64,000 bases of DNA from NCBI GenBank assembly GCA_014904985.1, contig MU129031.1:58829-122828 (forward strand), read 5' to 3'. Source of the DNA: Hydnum rufescens UP504. Lineage: Eukaryota; Basidiomycota; Agaricomycetes; Cantharellales; Hydnaceae. The position numbers and the translations under genes were made by a program. How positions within the stretch are numbered: the first letter of the stretch is position 1; each line of letters opens with the position of its first letter. Under the pieces are notes generated by a model. That model did not search any database. It had not been told where the DNA came from and saw only the letters and a program-made list of their open reading frames with translations. Shown one piece after another: positions 23,801 to 36,654 of this stretch.

Positions 23801-25772
23801 GGAGAGCGAATCATAGCTCGGTGGTGGGATTTCGGTACCATCCTTCTCGTGCAATTTAGGGGCCAGGCGACCGCTGACTTTGCGCTCGAAATCTTCAGGA
23901 GTAAGCTAGGAAGGCAAAGGAGGCATAAGTCCGGATGCTCTTTCTTCATCTATCATTCACAAACCGAGTCGAAGTCGAAAGGCTGGCCTTTGTTAAAAAT
24001 GCCCTGGAAAGCAAGCTCTGGACAAGAAACCGCAACAGGTTCTTCAGTTCTCGGGCACGGCAAACATTGGAATGGGGGGGGGACATACCGGCGTATTTGG
24101 CATCGTCCACGGACATGGAAGGATGAAGACGATACAAGGTATTGAATTCTACAGAGCACGAGTTGCCTTGACCACGCTCCAGAAGAGTGTGATCGGCTTC
24201 GCGTCGCTCTCCGGAAATATCGAGCGTCCAGCTCGACCCGTCCCTGAGCAAGTAGATTCAAGACAAGCTGAAAGATTAAAGACGGTATCCACTTACCGAA
24301 CAGTCCCAAGGATACCGGCAAGGTAGTCACTGAGGATGACGTTGGCGTAAGTTACTGCATTGATCAGACGGGCAGTGTTGAAGATTTCATCGTCCTGTTG
24401 GAGTAATTTGGCCGGGTCCTTGGCAAGCGTTTCAAGGTCGGTGGTCCAGGTCCCACGTTCGTTGATCCTCCAAATCGTATCGGCGACATACTGCAATGTA
24501 TATTAGCAGTTGTCGAAGGGGGAGTTGACGCAGCGAGGACTCACGTTGTGATTGCGGTTGAACGAGACGATAAGCTTGGTGAAAGTCGCGTCAGAGGAAC
24601 AAATTGGACAAAAAAAGAACAGCAAAGAGAAGAGAAACAGCAGAGGACCAAATCGCACTCACAGCACTGACACCGGGGGGCAAGCTGAACAAACGCGTCT
24701 CGCTGAAGACGTCGGGAAGTATCCTGCCGCGGCCGTCCTTATTTCGGACTTTATCTTGTTGGGCTTGATTATTGCCATAAAGAAGACCGAGATCAGCATA
24801 GGACGAAGTCTCGTTTATATTCCAGTCGTTGCGGGATGTGCGGAATACGCTGTGGATGACTGTTGTCTGGATAAGTGAGGGGACAGAGGGAAGTGCCGGT
24901 CAGTGAAATTACCAAGAAAGCTTGAATTCAATACGCACGGCATAGTTGAAGAACAAACCACTCAATCCAGCAGGATGGGGCACGAACTAATGGCGAGAGC
25001 CATATGTTAATGGCCAGGAAAGCAAGGTAAGGACGAGCCTACTTACTTTGTCACGCCTGATGAGGGCATCGAATACGAGACCGGCGTCCGGCAATTCAAT
25101 AGGAGGGACGGAACGGGTCGTAGAGCAGCTCCGCGAATACGGAGTAAAGGATTGGCCCATGGTAGGTGCCAACTGGCTGTTACCAGAGCCATCGGCGGTG
25201 CGGAATTGGTACCCGGGGCCCATCTGGGTAGATGGTGGATGGGGGAGATCGCGGTAAAGGAGAGCAATAGCCTGGTGTTCAAGACCAATGGTGATATTAT
25301 TCTTGGGCGAGCGGGATAGGAAGGTGAGTGCTAATTCAAGCTGTGATCGGATTGTCAGGGAATGAGGATTATTCTGATAGGATACTGAGAGCGCACCGCC
25401 ATTTTGCGATCATCGAGGCCCTCGGTGAAGTGCTCCTTGGTGGCGACCCCGTTAAGTATAGCAGCCTAGTTTGGGGTGAGACCAGGGAGAGTCAGAATGG
25501 GCTGATGGGAAAATAGAGGGCAGAAGTCGTACAATGCTTTCCGTTGGAGGCGCTGTGACTGGAAGACCTCGACGGATCTGAGCGCGAATGGCACCTATTC
25601 CTTGTGCAATGATAGAATCGGGGGCCCCTTCATTATATTCCGAGGTCACTGCGGGAATTGGACTGAGCGAGGTGTGAACAGCCTCGGCGGCGAGCCCAAC
25701 GTTCTCGAGGCTGGAATCGATGGCACGGAGGGCAGCGTGAATCGCTTGCGTAGGAGTGGGCAATCCAGACAT
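20837..25772 (-). CDS. ppo: Ppo-type fatty-acid dioxygenase / P450-like fusion
   Basis: The start at 25772 gives MSGLPTPTQAIHAALRAIDS. The N-terminal half is an animal-heme-peroxidase (cyclooxygenase-like) domain: FFNYAT, TSSYADLGLLYGNNQAQQDK, LPPGVSALVISFNRNHNYVA (distal His) and EFNTLYRLHPSM, holding the catalytic Tyr and proximal His of the family's YRWH motif (Trp is Leu here). The C-terminal half is P450-like: TPFNLTAWGFTDANRNPENA, VVILEGYVREALRL-type helix, then LLHGDGVFKVLGADFVYR where the heme-thiolate Cys should be. Val stands at the Cys position. Family knowledge: Ppo enzymes make hydroperoxy and dihydroxy oleic/linoleic acids (psi factors) that balance sexual and asexual sporulation; the P450 half isomerises the hydroperoxide. 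Here it probably cannot, so hydroperoxides are the likely product. At least ten short introns. The tail end (stop at 20837) depends on one long final intron. Confidence 0.88.
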
Positions 25773-27001
25773 GGGGACGAAGGGGAAGGTGGAACTCTGG
25801 CCGGCCTTTTTATCAGTCCAAATAATACTGATTGAGGAAGGGGAAGAGCTGTCAAACGGAACAGGGTCTCCGGTAATTTAATAGGGACCCTTATTTGCAG
25901 GTGGTGAAGGTCTTTTCTCGGCTGTTGGACGGAGATAATGGGCAGCATCGGAAGGGGTACGTGGGCTGTAAAAATATTGGATCCATAGCTGGGCAGACAC
26001 CGGGAGCGACACCGGAACTGGAACGGACAGACTGAGTTTGCATCCGCGAACCGTGTTTATCTCGGTTCCTGATTTGACCTTCGCAAGGCTTGCGTGTGAG
26101 AGACAGGCATACTGTGACGCGGATTCTTGATCTCAGAGTCATACTGTATTCTTTGTAGCCATCCAGCTCTCCGGTATCCCGATGTGCTGATTCAAGGCTC
26201 ACTCAATCAAGCTTACCAACACCGATGATCTGCCCCTCCCCTGTCCACCTCCCCCAAGACAGCAAACCGCTCTCGGCGCTTTCCGCGGCCACGCGTTCTC
26301 TCTCCGATGATTTGCCAGCCCAGTTCAGAGTCTTACGACTGTCTCACGATGTGCCATACCCGAGTCGCTGTCATTACACATATAGTACATCTCATTGCCC
26401 ATTCAGTCCCCATTCTTAAGTATGTCAGATTCTGTCAGCTCAGAAACCCTTCTATGAATAACTTCTGAATAGGTTCATAAATCCCCTAATGAATTTGGGT
26501 CCTACTGATTCTCGCGTGGTCAGGTAAGAACTGGGGAAAGATGACTGGCTAGTGGGTGTGGGGTTTCGTCTCTGGCGAAAATTCGATGCGCGAGACTGGA
26601 GACCAACCATGCCGGGAGGGTTTATCCAACTAAGCCAGACAAAACACCCGTGGCCAGGGTGCCGAGAAACAGCAGAGCGATGAAAGCTTCTAGCTCGCAC
26701 GTGCTTGAAATTCGTGCGCGTCTCCAGCTTTTGGTCGCGTCTGTATCAACGATAACAAACAACTGAACGATATCAATGTTAATATGATGTGGGCGCCTCA
26801 GGCCTATTACTGTAATATTGTCCAAGATGCAGGGTGGTTACTACACGTGTGGATAGCCAGCCTACAAAGATTAGCCTTACCGGCTCGACTCTCCGCAGCT
26901 TGGACGCACGTGCGATCTACGGCTCCGACCGGGTCGTGAGAGACGCCAAAGCTCAAGGCTTCTTATCCAACCTCTTCTTTGTGCGCTATAGCTCAGTGGA
27001 T
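25773..27001. other. Intergenic, divergent promoters of ppo and the PGAM-like gene
   Basis: About 1.2 kb between the divergent starts of the ppo and histidine-phosphatase genes. No gene is supportable. It contains a tRNA-like inverted-repeat segment at 26563-26645 (minus strand; see findings). An alternative in-frame start for the downstream gene lies at 26834, but the added residues look non-coding. Confidence 0.5.
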
Positions 27002-28442
27002 ATGGTCCTGATCAATGAGTCATCGTGGCCTAAAGTGCCGACTGTCCATTACACCTTCGAGGTAGGCTCCTAATTCTCCTGGAAGCAAGCAGGATATGGA
27101 TTGCTCCTATCTCAGCTAGCTCAGGGTTTCTTTCTCCAAGAATTGGATGAAACTGAGCCCACGGGCCTCCCTGACCGATTTGGCCTTATTGATGCGTCTC
27201 CTCAGCGATGGGAATTGTTTCAAGATAAAGTGAAGACTCTGCAGCTTCAAGAGAATACCGACGATTCCAGCTACAAAGTGTTTTTTGTCGGTCGTCATGG
27301 ACAAGTAAGATGCTTGCCACTCCATACAGGATTACTTATTCATGCGGCTCGAAAGGGCTGGCACAATCTTGCTGAGGCCAAGTATGGGACCTCGGTTCGT
27401 CCGATCGCATGTCGCCGATCCGTACTCTTGTACGAACTCATGTTTTTTTAGGCTTGGAATAGGTGGGTGTTTGACTATTCGAGGCATTGCAGTCGGTTTT
27501 CACCATGATTCTTTCAGCTATTGGTCACACCTGGTAAGTTCAAGTTGTACTCATCCTCCCACCATCGCTTGAATTAACACCTAGTTTAATATTAGAATAC
27601 AGATGGGCAGATTGTTTGGGGTCGTAAGTCACTTCTGTACCACAGCCGAATTCGGCGTAGCACGGTGGTATCAATGTTAATTCTCAGCCGATCCCAAACT
27701 CACCCCACTGGGGGAATCGCAGGCCGAGGTAACGCGAAATTCTCCCGATTTCAACGGCTCTTAACAACGCTTCATTAGGCCGTTAATACCCTCTGGAAAT
27801 CGGAACTCCGGCATGGTGTACCCATGCCAGAAAGTTTGTACTCTAGTCCGCTTAGCCGTGCGGCTCAGACTGCGAAAATTACTTCAGCAACATCCCCCAT
27901 GTCAAGAAACCCCTCATCGTTGAGGTAGGGCTTTCGTGCATATGATTCTCACCCCATATACTCTGATCCTCCGTCATATTTCCCTTTCGTGCAAAATGCA
28001 GTACGTGCGAGAGGTCAATGGGGAGCATACGTGCGATAAACGCAGCACCCGTACCCATATCCAGGGAATGTTCCCTGAATTCGAGATAGAAAGTGGATTC
28101 ACTGAGGAGGATGAGCTGTGGACGGCGGTGCGCGAGTCAGATGACCATGTCCTGGAACGCGTACGCAATGTCATGGATAGAATATTTACGTCTGATCCGT
28201 CCACTTGTATGTCTGGACGTCGCAGTGTGATTTCCGCTGATGGCCCGGCGCCTAGATATTTCGATCACGGCACATGGAGGCTGGATTACTCAACTTCTCA
28301 ATTTGGTTGGTCATCGGGCTTATAATCTCCCCACAGGAGGTACGCAATTCTATAGTTGCTTTAGTGTTTCAAGTCCAAAGTTCAATGCTCCTTAACAGGT
28401 GTCATACCGATTGTTATCAAAGCCACATTGCAGAAAGCCTAG
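27002..28442 (+). CDS. Histidine phosphatase superfamily (PGAM-like) protein
   Basis: Start 27002 gives MVLINESSWPKVPTVHYTFE and splices to LAQGFFLQELDETEPTGLPD. The catalytic motif is KVFFVGRHGQ-GWHNLAEAKYGTS, split by an intron between HGQ and GWHN. It continues YWSHLNTDGQIVWGPDPKLT, LYSSPLSRAAQTA, REVNGEHTCDKRSTRTHIQG and the second catalytic His in SITAHGGWITQLLNLVGHRA. The last exon ends IPIVIKATLQKA with TAG at 28440-28442. All the phosphatase residues (RHG, the Arg of SPLSRA, Glu-His and AHGG) are present, so the enzyme should be active. It resembles fungal Pmu1-like proteins; the substrate cannot be read from sequence. About eight short introns. The start could also be 26834. Confidence 0.9.
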
Positions 28443-29225
28443 ATTCTGTTCTATTCAAAGATATTTGGAAAGCGCATTCGATCTCGGATCAAACACGAGT
28501 TCGTCGCAATTGGTTTGGGCTTGAATGCATTCCCAGTTTTACTTGGATTGTACCACCGTAGCACCATTTCCAATACAGTAGATGCATTCTCGTAAACGAG
28601 CATCGGAGAATCTTTCGCTTTCCTTCCCTGGTACGACCGACATATCGGGCCACCCATACTTAGGTCTAGGATGAACTTTCGATCAGATCTAAAGACCCCG
28701 CTCTGTAACCCCTATTTTATGGCCTGCGTAAAACCACCTAGCGCTTACGACGGCTCCGTGGGGCCGCAAATCATATTGTTAATTTGCTGCTTCAACTGTG
28801 GATGGTTTAATGTTTCTTTCCTTCCCAGGACCGAGGCAATGCATCTTCTGCATTCAGGCCTTAGGTCTGTAGTTAAATTTCCCATGATCCTCTTGAAGTT
28901 AGAGGCTTGGAGCTCAATCGGATTCAAAAGTTCTACCGGAAACCGCCGTTCGAAAAATTTGCCTTTAAGAAAGTTGAACGCGAGACCTGCGTTGGACACT
29001 TCTCAGGCGTTTGTTTCCCTCTTTCGTGTAACAGTATTCTAACATGGATGTGAGACTTATTTCCGTCTCTTCTGTAACTTTGTTCAACACTGATCTGTGT
29101 CTAGCGTTCTTACATCGAGCGCCTTTATACCTTGCTGCAGCAGTCTACCGCCCCCGATACCAATCTGATCAAAGCAGTATGTATATTGCGTTCCATCGCA
29201 GTAATACTGATTCTCATCGGGAACC
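28443..29225. other. Intergenic with short unassigned ORFs
   Basis: The 783 bases before KAP123 hold open frames on both strands (28671-29042 plus, 28745-28999 minus). The minus one reads NFLKGKFFERRFPVELLNPI and looks somewhat protein-like, but I recognise nothing and no splice partners are convincing. It includes the KAP123 promoter. Confidence 0.35.
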
Positions 29226-32200
29226 ATGTCACAGGCCACCGCATCGCTAAATAAGGATTTTTATCGCAGTCCAGAATGCATTCCTGGTCTCTTTGAGATT
29301 CTCGCGTCCTCCCCTGAGCAAAGTGTTAGCATGGTCTTCAGGGCCTTTAGTGATGTGGATGGCACGTTGACTCCGCACTTGCCTTGGTAGATCCGTCAGA
29401 TTGCCGCAGTGGAACTGCGAAAACGTGTTTCTCAAAAGGACGGCGCGTTGTGGACACAGGCACCTCAAGCAGTGCGTGAAACTGTCAAATCTAAATCTCT
29501 CGAGATCGTCCTTGCCGAACAAGTGTAGGAGAAAGTTTTGCTTCGAGGGTTCGCCGTCCTTCCTGATTATAATCTTTAGTCCAATCGTTCGCCACGCCAT
29601 CTCCCGTGTTATCGCTGCAATCGCTGAGATCGAACTTGACGCATCTACTTGGCCAGCGCTTTTGCCGTGGTTGAATGAAACAACCAGTAGTACTAATGTC
29701 ATTCATCGTGAAATCGGCATCTACGTTCTTTTTACTTCTCTCGAGGCTATCATCGATGCCAACCCTACTAGCCTGACTCAATTCATTCAGCATCTGTCCA
29801 CCCTTATACAAGACCCTGCCAGTCTTGAAGTTCGCTCTACAACTCTAAGGTCGGAACCCTGGCCATACCCTCAGTTCTGTGCCTGACAATCGCATCGTAG
29901 ATCACTAGGAATCCTCTCTCAGTATATTGAACCTGCTAATAAGAGTGAAATCGTTCGTCTAATATTCCTTGTTATACCTATTAGTGGTCTGATGATAAGT
30001 CTAAAGGCTCTGTTTCAATCTCTCATCCCCTCTATGGTGGCAGTCATTGCCAGCGCCCTCGAGGAGAATGCTCCGGATCCCGTTCGCCACGGGATCGATG
30101 TCTTCGAGACCCTTCTCATCCTTGTGCGTCTCATGTTTTGGAGCTCTACCTCCCGATCTAACACTGCCATGCAGGAGACTCCTCTGTTAGCGAAGCATAT
30201 CCCACAACTCGTTGAATTCTTCACGAATGTGGGTGCGAACAGGAGTTTGGAGGGTGACAACAGGGTGATGGCCCTCAACGCACTCACCTGGATCATCAAA
30301 TAGTAAATCTCATTTCAGTTTGGTGCCTGTTTCCCATGTGGATTGACTGGATTTTTCATAGCAAAAAGACTAAAGTCCAGAGTCTTAACCTGGCGAAACC
30401 GATATTAGAGTCCTTACTCCTAATTGGTGCTGAAGATGAGCCAGAGGATCTAGAGGAAGACGCACCTGCACGCGTAAGTGTGGAGCGATGCAATCTGGAA
30501 TACTTGTCTCTCATTCCTCTCAATTACGCAGACTGCATACAGGGCGGTAGATGCGCTCGCGACGACACTGCCACCGACGCAAGTTTTCCCCCCGTTAATG
30601 GTCTTGGTTGAGCAGTATATTCAATCGCCAGACCCGCATCTTCGTAAATCCGCTCTTACCTCCTTCGGACTCGCCGTGGAGGGTTGCAGCGAATTCATTC
30701 GCCCTCATATTCGCAAGATGTGGCCTCTCATTGATCAGGGTTTCCAGGATCCTGTGGCCATCGTACGAAATGCAGCGTGTGTGGCGTTTGGTTGCTTGTG
30801 CGAGTGGCTTGGCGAGGAGTCGGCAGAGAGACACGAGATCGTCATGCCTGTATGTCTCATCATCATTCTGCTGTGTCCATTTATCACTTACACGTTTATG
30901 ATAGGCCCTAATGAATCTGATCGACAACGCGGAGTCACAGTCTGCCGCATGCACGGCCCTTGATGCCTTCCTCGAGGTTCTTGGCCCTAAAATTGCCCAA
31001 TATATCACCCTCATTATGGAGCGTCTTTCTGGCTTGCTCGAGACAGCCCCTCTGCATACAAAAGCACTGGTAACGGGGGCAATTGGTAGTGCCGCGCACG
31101 CCAGCGGTCCAGACTTCAAGCCGTATTTCGCCCCTACCCTTGCACGCCTCCGCCCATTCTTCACGTTGACTGCGGAAGGTGAGGAACAGGAGTTGCGTGG
31201 CATCGCCATGGATGCACTCGGCACGATGGCCGAGGCCATTGGGAAGGACGATTTCAGGCCTTTCCTCAGCGATGCCATGACCATGGCTTTGAGCGGTGCC
31301 AATCTTGGCAGTGCCCGTCTCAAGGAGTGTAGCTTCTTGCTTTATGGCGTTCTCGCTCGTCTGTTTGAGGGCGAGTTTGCAGTATACCTCCCTACAATTG
31401 TACCTGCCCTGATAGAGAGTTGCCAACAAGTTGAGAGTGGCGAGGATACTACCGGTTTCTCAAACAGTATCAGTGCGTTCGTTATTCGATGCTTATATCG
31501 ATCAGATACTCATAGTTTCTATTTTCAGTTAACGCTTTGAATGCCTCTGCAGGCGAAGGATTTAGTGCAGGCACTGGGGATTCGGCCTCAAATGCTATCC
31601 CAGTCGGAGAGCTCGACGTTGACGTTGAGGAACTCGAGGATGAACGGGCTCTGGCCGTCAACAGTGCCATAGCCGTAGAGAAGGAGATCGCCGCTGACAC
31701 TCTTGGATTAGTGTTCGCAGCCGTTGGCGAGCCCTTCTTACCGTATCTGGAAACCGCTACGCGTGAGCTCATCCGACTCCTGGATCATTATTACGAGGGT
31801 ATCCGGAAGTCCGCTTGTTCGTCATTGCTCGAGTTCCTTCATGCTTTCTATGTGCTCTCGAACCCGGAGCAGTGGCAGCCAGGCGTTCCTGTGGTACGCC
31901 CTGCGGATCGTTGTGGCGATCCTCGCGAATGATCGAAGGCTGACATTTGCAAATACAGGTTGTTCCTCTCCATGATAAGGTAAAAGAGTTCATCGCGATG
32001 ATTATTCCCCCCCTCTTGAATATGTGGGAAAATGAAGACGACAAGTGAGTCTGTCATGCTCTCGCCGGATTGATTGAACTAATGTCACCTCATTTATAGG
32101 TCTGTTGCGGCAAACCTCTGCCAAGGTCTTGCCGACACCACGACCAAGCTTGGCCCTGGATTCATTGAAGGGCGTGAGTGTAATATATTTTTCCAGGGTT

Positions 32201-33282
32201 CTCGAATCCTCATATCCGAGACTACTGCCTAGACTTGAATGAGATCTGCACCTATACGATCCAAATCCTGGAAAGGAAGGCCTTGTGCCAGCAGGATCCT
32301 GACCAGGATGAAACTGAGGAGCCTGATGAAGACCAGGCTGAGTATGAGTCGGTCCTCATTAGCTCAGCCAGCGACGTTGTTGGCGCTTTGGCTGCTGTCC
32401 TAGGGCCATCTTTCTCCACGGCCTTCGCATCCTTCATGCCACTGTTGTTCAAATATTACGTGAGTCTTGCATACCATTAATCTCGTCTCGGCAATTTTCC
32501 TGACTACAAAGTTATCCTGTCAGTCTAAAAATCGTTCCGTGAGCGATCGAAGCTCTAGCATTGGGACGCTCGGGGAAATCATCACTGGCTTGAAAGGAGG
32601 AGTTACGAAGTACACAGAGGTTTGTAACCGTCCCGAGAGCTGAAGGTTGTTTTCTGATCCCATTCGATGATGTTATCCCTAGCCGCTACTGGACCATATC
32701 GTCCGTGCCTTTGACGATCCTGAACCCGAAGTTCGCAGCAATGCGGCGTTTGCTGCTGGTTCGCTGATCGAGATGTCGGAGCAGGACCTCGCCCCACAGT
32801 ATCTAGCTATGCTGTCGCGCTTACAGCCATTCTTCGTCGTGCCAGTTGATGCACTGGAGCCCGTCCTAAATGCACGTGACAATGCTGCCGGTGCCGTTGG
32901 GCGTATGATCGTGAGAAACACGCCGGCGGTGCCACTGGACCAGGTACGTCGCTTAGTGTATGACTCAAATGAGAACGTACTGAGCAGGCCGATCTTGTCA
33001 TAGGTTCTACCAGTTCTAATCGGAGCCTTGCCATTGCGAAAAGATTACCTGGAGAATAAGGCTGTCTTCGACGCCCTCTTCCATCTGTTCCGCACCAACC
33101 CACCAGCGATCACCGCCTTCATCGACCAACTCCTTCCTATCTTTGTCGAGGTTCTCAACCCTGCCTTACCCGACCAGCTTGGGGACGCCACGCGCGCCCA
33201 ACTCATTGCCCTACTAGGTGCTCTAAACTCTCAGATTCCAGACAAGATCGCTGCGTCTGGGCTGAACGTCTTCCTCTCATGA
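29226..33282 (+). CDS. KAP123: Kap123/importin-4, karyopherin beta
   Basis: Start 29226 gives MSQATASLNKDFYRSPECIP and LFEILASSPEQS, the family's N-terminus. HEAT repeats fill the rest, for example TVKSKSLEIVLAEQ, HPHLRKSALTSFGLAVEGCS-type repeats near 30.65 kb, VAIVRNAACVAFGCLCEWLG, KALVTGAIGSAAHASGPDFK and LKECSFLLYGVLARLFEGEF. An acidic loop of Glu/Asp/Leu lies near 31.6 kb (VGELDVDVEELEDERALAV). The protein ends NSQIPDKIAASGLNVFLS with TGA at 33280-33282. Role from family: nuclear import of ribosomal proteins and histones H3/H4 with RanGTP. About a dozen short introns interrupt it. No frame break was seen. Confidence 0.94.
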
Positions 33283-33845
33283 TTTTCATGATTGATTACC
33301 CCCCCCACCCGTTTTGTTTGCTTCGTTTCAGTTTTTCATGGCATTAGATACCACTTTTCCACTAACGGCTTAATACATTGCATTCGGCTCATTCGTACAC
33401 GTCCATTCTGCTACCCGTGTAAGGTGTTTTGGTCTGCAGTACTGGCATACGCCCTAAGTTATAGCACGCACTCGTCCACAGCGTTGAGCAAATACAGTGA
33501 GGGTTTGGTACCTCGGAGGCACAAGACCGACTGCGTTGCAGAGCAGAGCCCGCTACCAGCTCGTCGCTTGCAATATTTTTGTTGCAAAGAAACAGATAGA
33601 TCTATTTGGGTAGGCAATGAGAAATACCAAGAAAAAAACTACTTCCCATCATCTATTCGGTAGCAATGTCAGTATGTCTCCCAAATGCTGTAAGGAATCC
33701 GTCTGCTTACAACCAAAGGTCTTTCCATTTCATCATCATTATTTGACAGCATGTGAGCCTCCCGGACGCCAACTGGACCGAGGCGTACGTGAGGTGATAA
33801 ATTGTGACCTCCCACATCCCACCGAAACCTGCTCAGCTCGATCAC
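33283..33845 (+). other. Intergenic, KAP123 3' region and next promoter
   Basis: About 560 bases between two plus-strand genes. Open frames here are short and carry no recognisable motif. Nothing else is seen. Confidence 0.45.
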
Positions 33846-36654
33846 ATGTCGCGTCGCGACCCGTCGGATGCAAAGTGGCATTGCCACCGGCCGATTCTGG
33901 GCTTTCCTTCCGACCGCCAATCAGTATCGTTGTGTTCTGCGGATCCTATGGTCGCCCAAGCTCGTTTGCCTAATCTCACTTCTGGACAATCTTTGGACAC
34001 ATCTTCTGCGTCCGCCGATGACATACTGTTGCTGCCAAGATCAATGCCGGGTCGGGACCATGATTGTCCGCTTCTCTCAATTGAGAACACACGTCGAGCA
34101 GAGGTCTCTCTCTGTGCCATGGGTTCTGGAGCTCGCATCAAATCATTTTGATCAGGGCCGCATATCAACAAGGCGGCATTTCCTCTAGTGGTTCTTGCAG
34201 CAGAGCCTGATGAATTTGCTTTGGAATCTACCCCCGCGAAGCTCCCGTACGCACCTGAAGACCGAGAGTTCTTCTTGATCAGTGGCCAGCATCGCGTAGC
34301 TGCCATGCGACATCTCATCAAAGAGCGCCTCGAGAGGGAAAACAATGGGCCAATCCATCCAGCGGGCGTTCTGGATGAACGAGACGCGGAGTGGCCCGCT
34401 ATTGTATATTCAAGGGGTGAGCCTTATGCTTCATTCTTCACTTATAGACCTAATGTTACATAGAGTTCGAGACTCGATCGGCATCCGTCTTCAAAATTTT
34501 CATCGATTCTTTTAATATCGCGCCTCCCATGCTCGAAAATGATCCAGGGCAATTGTGGGCATCGGCATCAGCTCTTCAAGTCACCGAGGGATCTGCAGTA
34601 GCGGAAAGATACATTCGTACGGTCATTTCAGGCGCATCTAACCAGAAGGCGGTCATCAAGGCACTGAATAATTCACGCCTGCGGCCCGCAATCGATCGTC
34701 TCCTCCAGGTTCCCATTATGGATTTTGTATGGTCCCATACCTGTTTGTGGACAGGGGCGCATTGTGGCACTGTAAGTTAAGGTGCTCAAGCTCATTTCCA
34801 CTCGGAGTCTAACTGCTTGCATCAGCTCTGGGCCGGGGTGATTCAGGAAGCCACCCATGGTTGGTCCCGCATGACCCGTGGTGATGATGTTTTGAGGAAA
34901 AATATTACAAATGCTACTATCTTTTGCAGTCAACCGCCACGGCTGTACAAAAAGGATGATTTCCAGAGCCTTGCTGATTCTGTGAAGAATACTGGGGCTG
35001 GTCTTTGGGGTCAGTTTTGCCCTCATTTGCTTGATTTCAAGGCAAGATGGGAGTGTTTAGTCACAAGGGATTTGAATTATGAATCTTTGTTGCACTCGAA
35101 GGGGGACCAAGAGGCAGTTATACCTTGGGTAAAATCCTCTTCATATAAACCTTTGCTCTTTCTCACATGGATTTCATTAGATGTGGAGTAAATTTTTGCT
35201 GACAAGCCCTTCATCGCCTCTGAACACATGGGTTCTCAACATGAAACGGTTGTTGCAAGCAGTCCGTCATCTTTCTTTTCCCACTATCTAGACTTCCAGC
35301 ATATCTTACTTTGGTTCTCATCCTAGGTCTTGTTGATTTGGTGTGCCAAACCTCCGATGCTGCACCCCACAGACGACATCTATGCTGTTCTGGAGAGGTG
35401 TTTTGAAGATGCGGCGTTTTCAGTGGATGACGTAAGTTGGAAAGGCCGTCGTGTGCTATTGATGCTTAGGAGCTATTCTATTTAGGTGATTTGGTTCTGT
35501 GCCAAACACCTCTCAGACCTAGGTCTCATTCTTCATGATGTGTGGCCGAAATCTCAAGATGATGGCAAAAAGGACCAGTTGACGAGGACAACCGCGAGTC
35601 CGTTCATGACACCGCTGGCTAAATTCAAGACGGTTCTGGAAGCAATGTCATACCAGGTAAAAATGAATTACTACTGGTGGACTCTCGCGAAAATCTTGGT
35701 GGCCAATCAATTCGACGAAGGGAAATATCATCTGGCAAGTGGGATAGTTGTCTATGAGAAAGAACCTCGTTTTTTCGTCGAGGAAGAACGACAGGTGATC
35801 TCGCTGGGTGAGAGGTCGGTCGCGACATCAAAAAAGGCATCTGCGACAGGGAAATTGGCAGAAAAGGCCGCAAAGGAGCTGGCTTCCCTCCGAGCTAAGG
35901 TGCAATCCAAACAGGCTGATATGGAGAAGTTGAGGCGTGAAGAGTCAGTTGCCCGGACACAAGGCGAAAAACTCAAGGGCAAGGCATTGAAAATAGTAAG
36001 AAAGACTGCAGGTGAGCTTTTCACCCCTTCCCCTCCCCCCCTTTTTTTTTGAGAACATTGAATGTAGCAATTGGGTTAGGACCAAACCCCAACTCTCAGT
36101 CTGGGCCACCAAAGAATCCCGTGTCAGGAACACCGCCTGTACCGAGGGACCTTCCAAAAAGGGAGTCTGTTGATTCATTGCCTCCCATGGGGGTTTCATT
36201 CTCGAAAGAAAAGGAGCTCGTCCAGAGTCTCGTTCAATCACGTGTGGTCAGAGAATACGTCGGGGAGGACAGACTTTCTGTTGTGCAGACATTCCTTGAA
36301 CAACTTTTTCGGGAAGACGTGTTGGACAGGGTTTGTGATTTGGGGGTGGACTTGATATCCCTACTTCCAAAGTCAGACCCGAAACCATTCCCGGTGCCGG
36401 GATCGAGCGTGAAGCGGAAAATGATCGACCTAACAACTCTCCTTGACAATAGGGAAGGATCGGCAGATGCGGATGGGCCTGAAGAGGATGGGGATTTGGA
36501 AATGGATAGGGAATTGGAAGAGGATCGGGGATCTGAGTACGTCGATCAAGTTTCCGACGGGCACGAGTCTGCTGTCGAGGCCGAGCCTGCCGTCGAGGCC
36601 GAGCCGCCGTCGAGGCGAGCCCGCCGTCGAGGCCGAACCCGCCGTCGAGGCTGA
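33846..36654 (+). CDS. Uncharacterised protein with ParB-like segment
   Basis: No family is recognised with certainty. The N-terminal part (MSRRDPSDAKWHCHRPILGF) leads to VPWVLELASNHFDQGRI and then, in another frame, FPLVVLAAEPDEFALES and FFLISGQHRVAAMRHLIKER. The order resembles the ParB/sulfiredoxin fold, whose signature ends in a G-x-H/E-R-hydrophobic-A motif. The change of frame near 34160-34190 has no GT-AG explanation and may be a one-base indel. The middle (WAGVIQEATHGWSRMTRGDD, TGAGLWGQFCPHLLDFKARW) looks like a conserved helical region. A Lys/Glu-rich coiled coil at 35.75-36.0 kb (ELASLRAKVQSKQADMEKLR) follows. The C-terminus enters a (AVEAEP)n repeat and stops at 36654; an alternative frame continues to 36772 with a basic tail KKRKTLAASRGPAKRRR. 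Intron positions are approximate. Confidence 0.55.

Noticed and set aside
26990..27040. tRNA-like CTATAGCTCAGTGGATATGG
   Set aside because: It looks like a D arm, but no matching acceptor or T arm follows and it overlaps the start of the PGAM-like gene.
28671..29042. Small gene of 123 codons before KAP123
   Set aside because: No family similarity is recognised, a competing frame lies on the other strand, and it would fill the KAP123 promoter.
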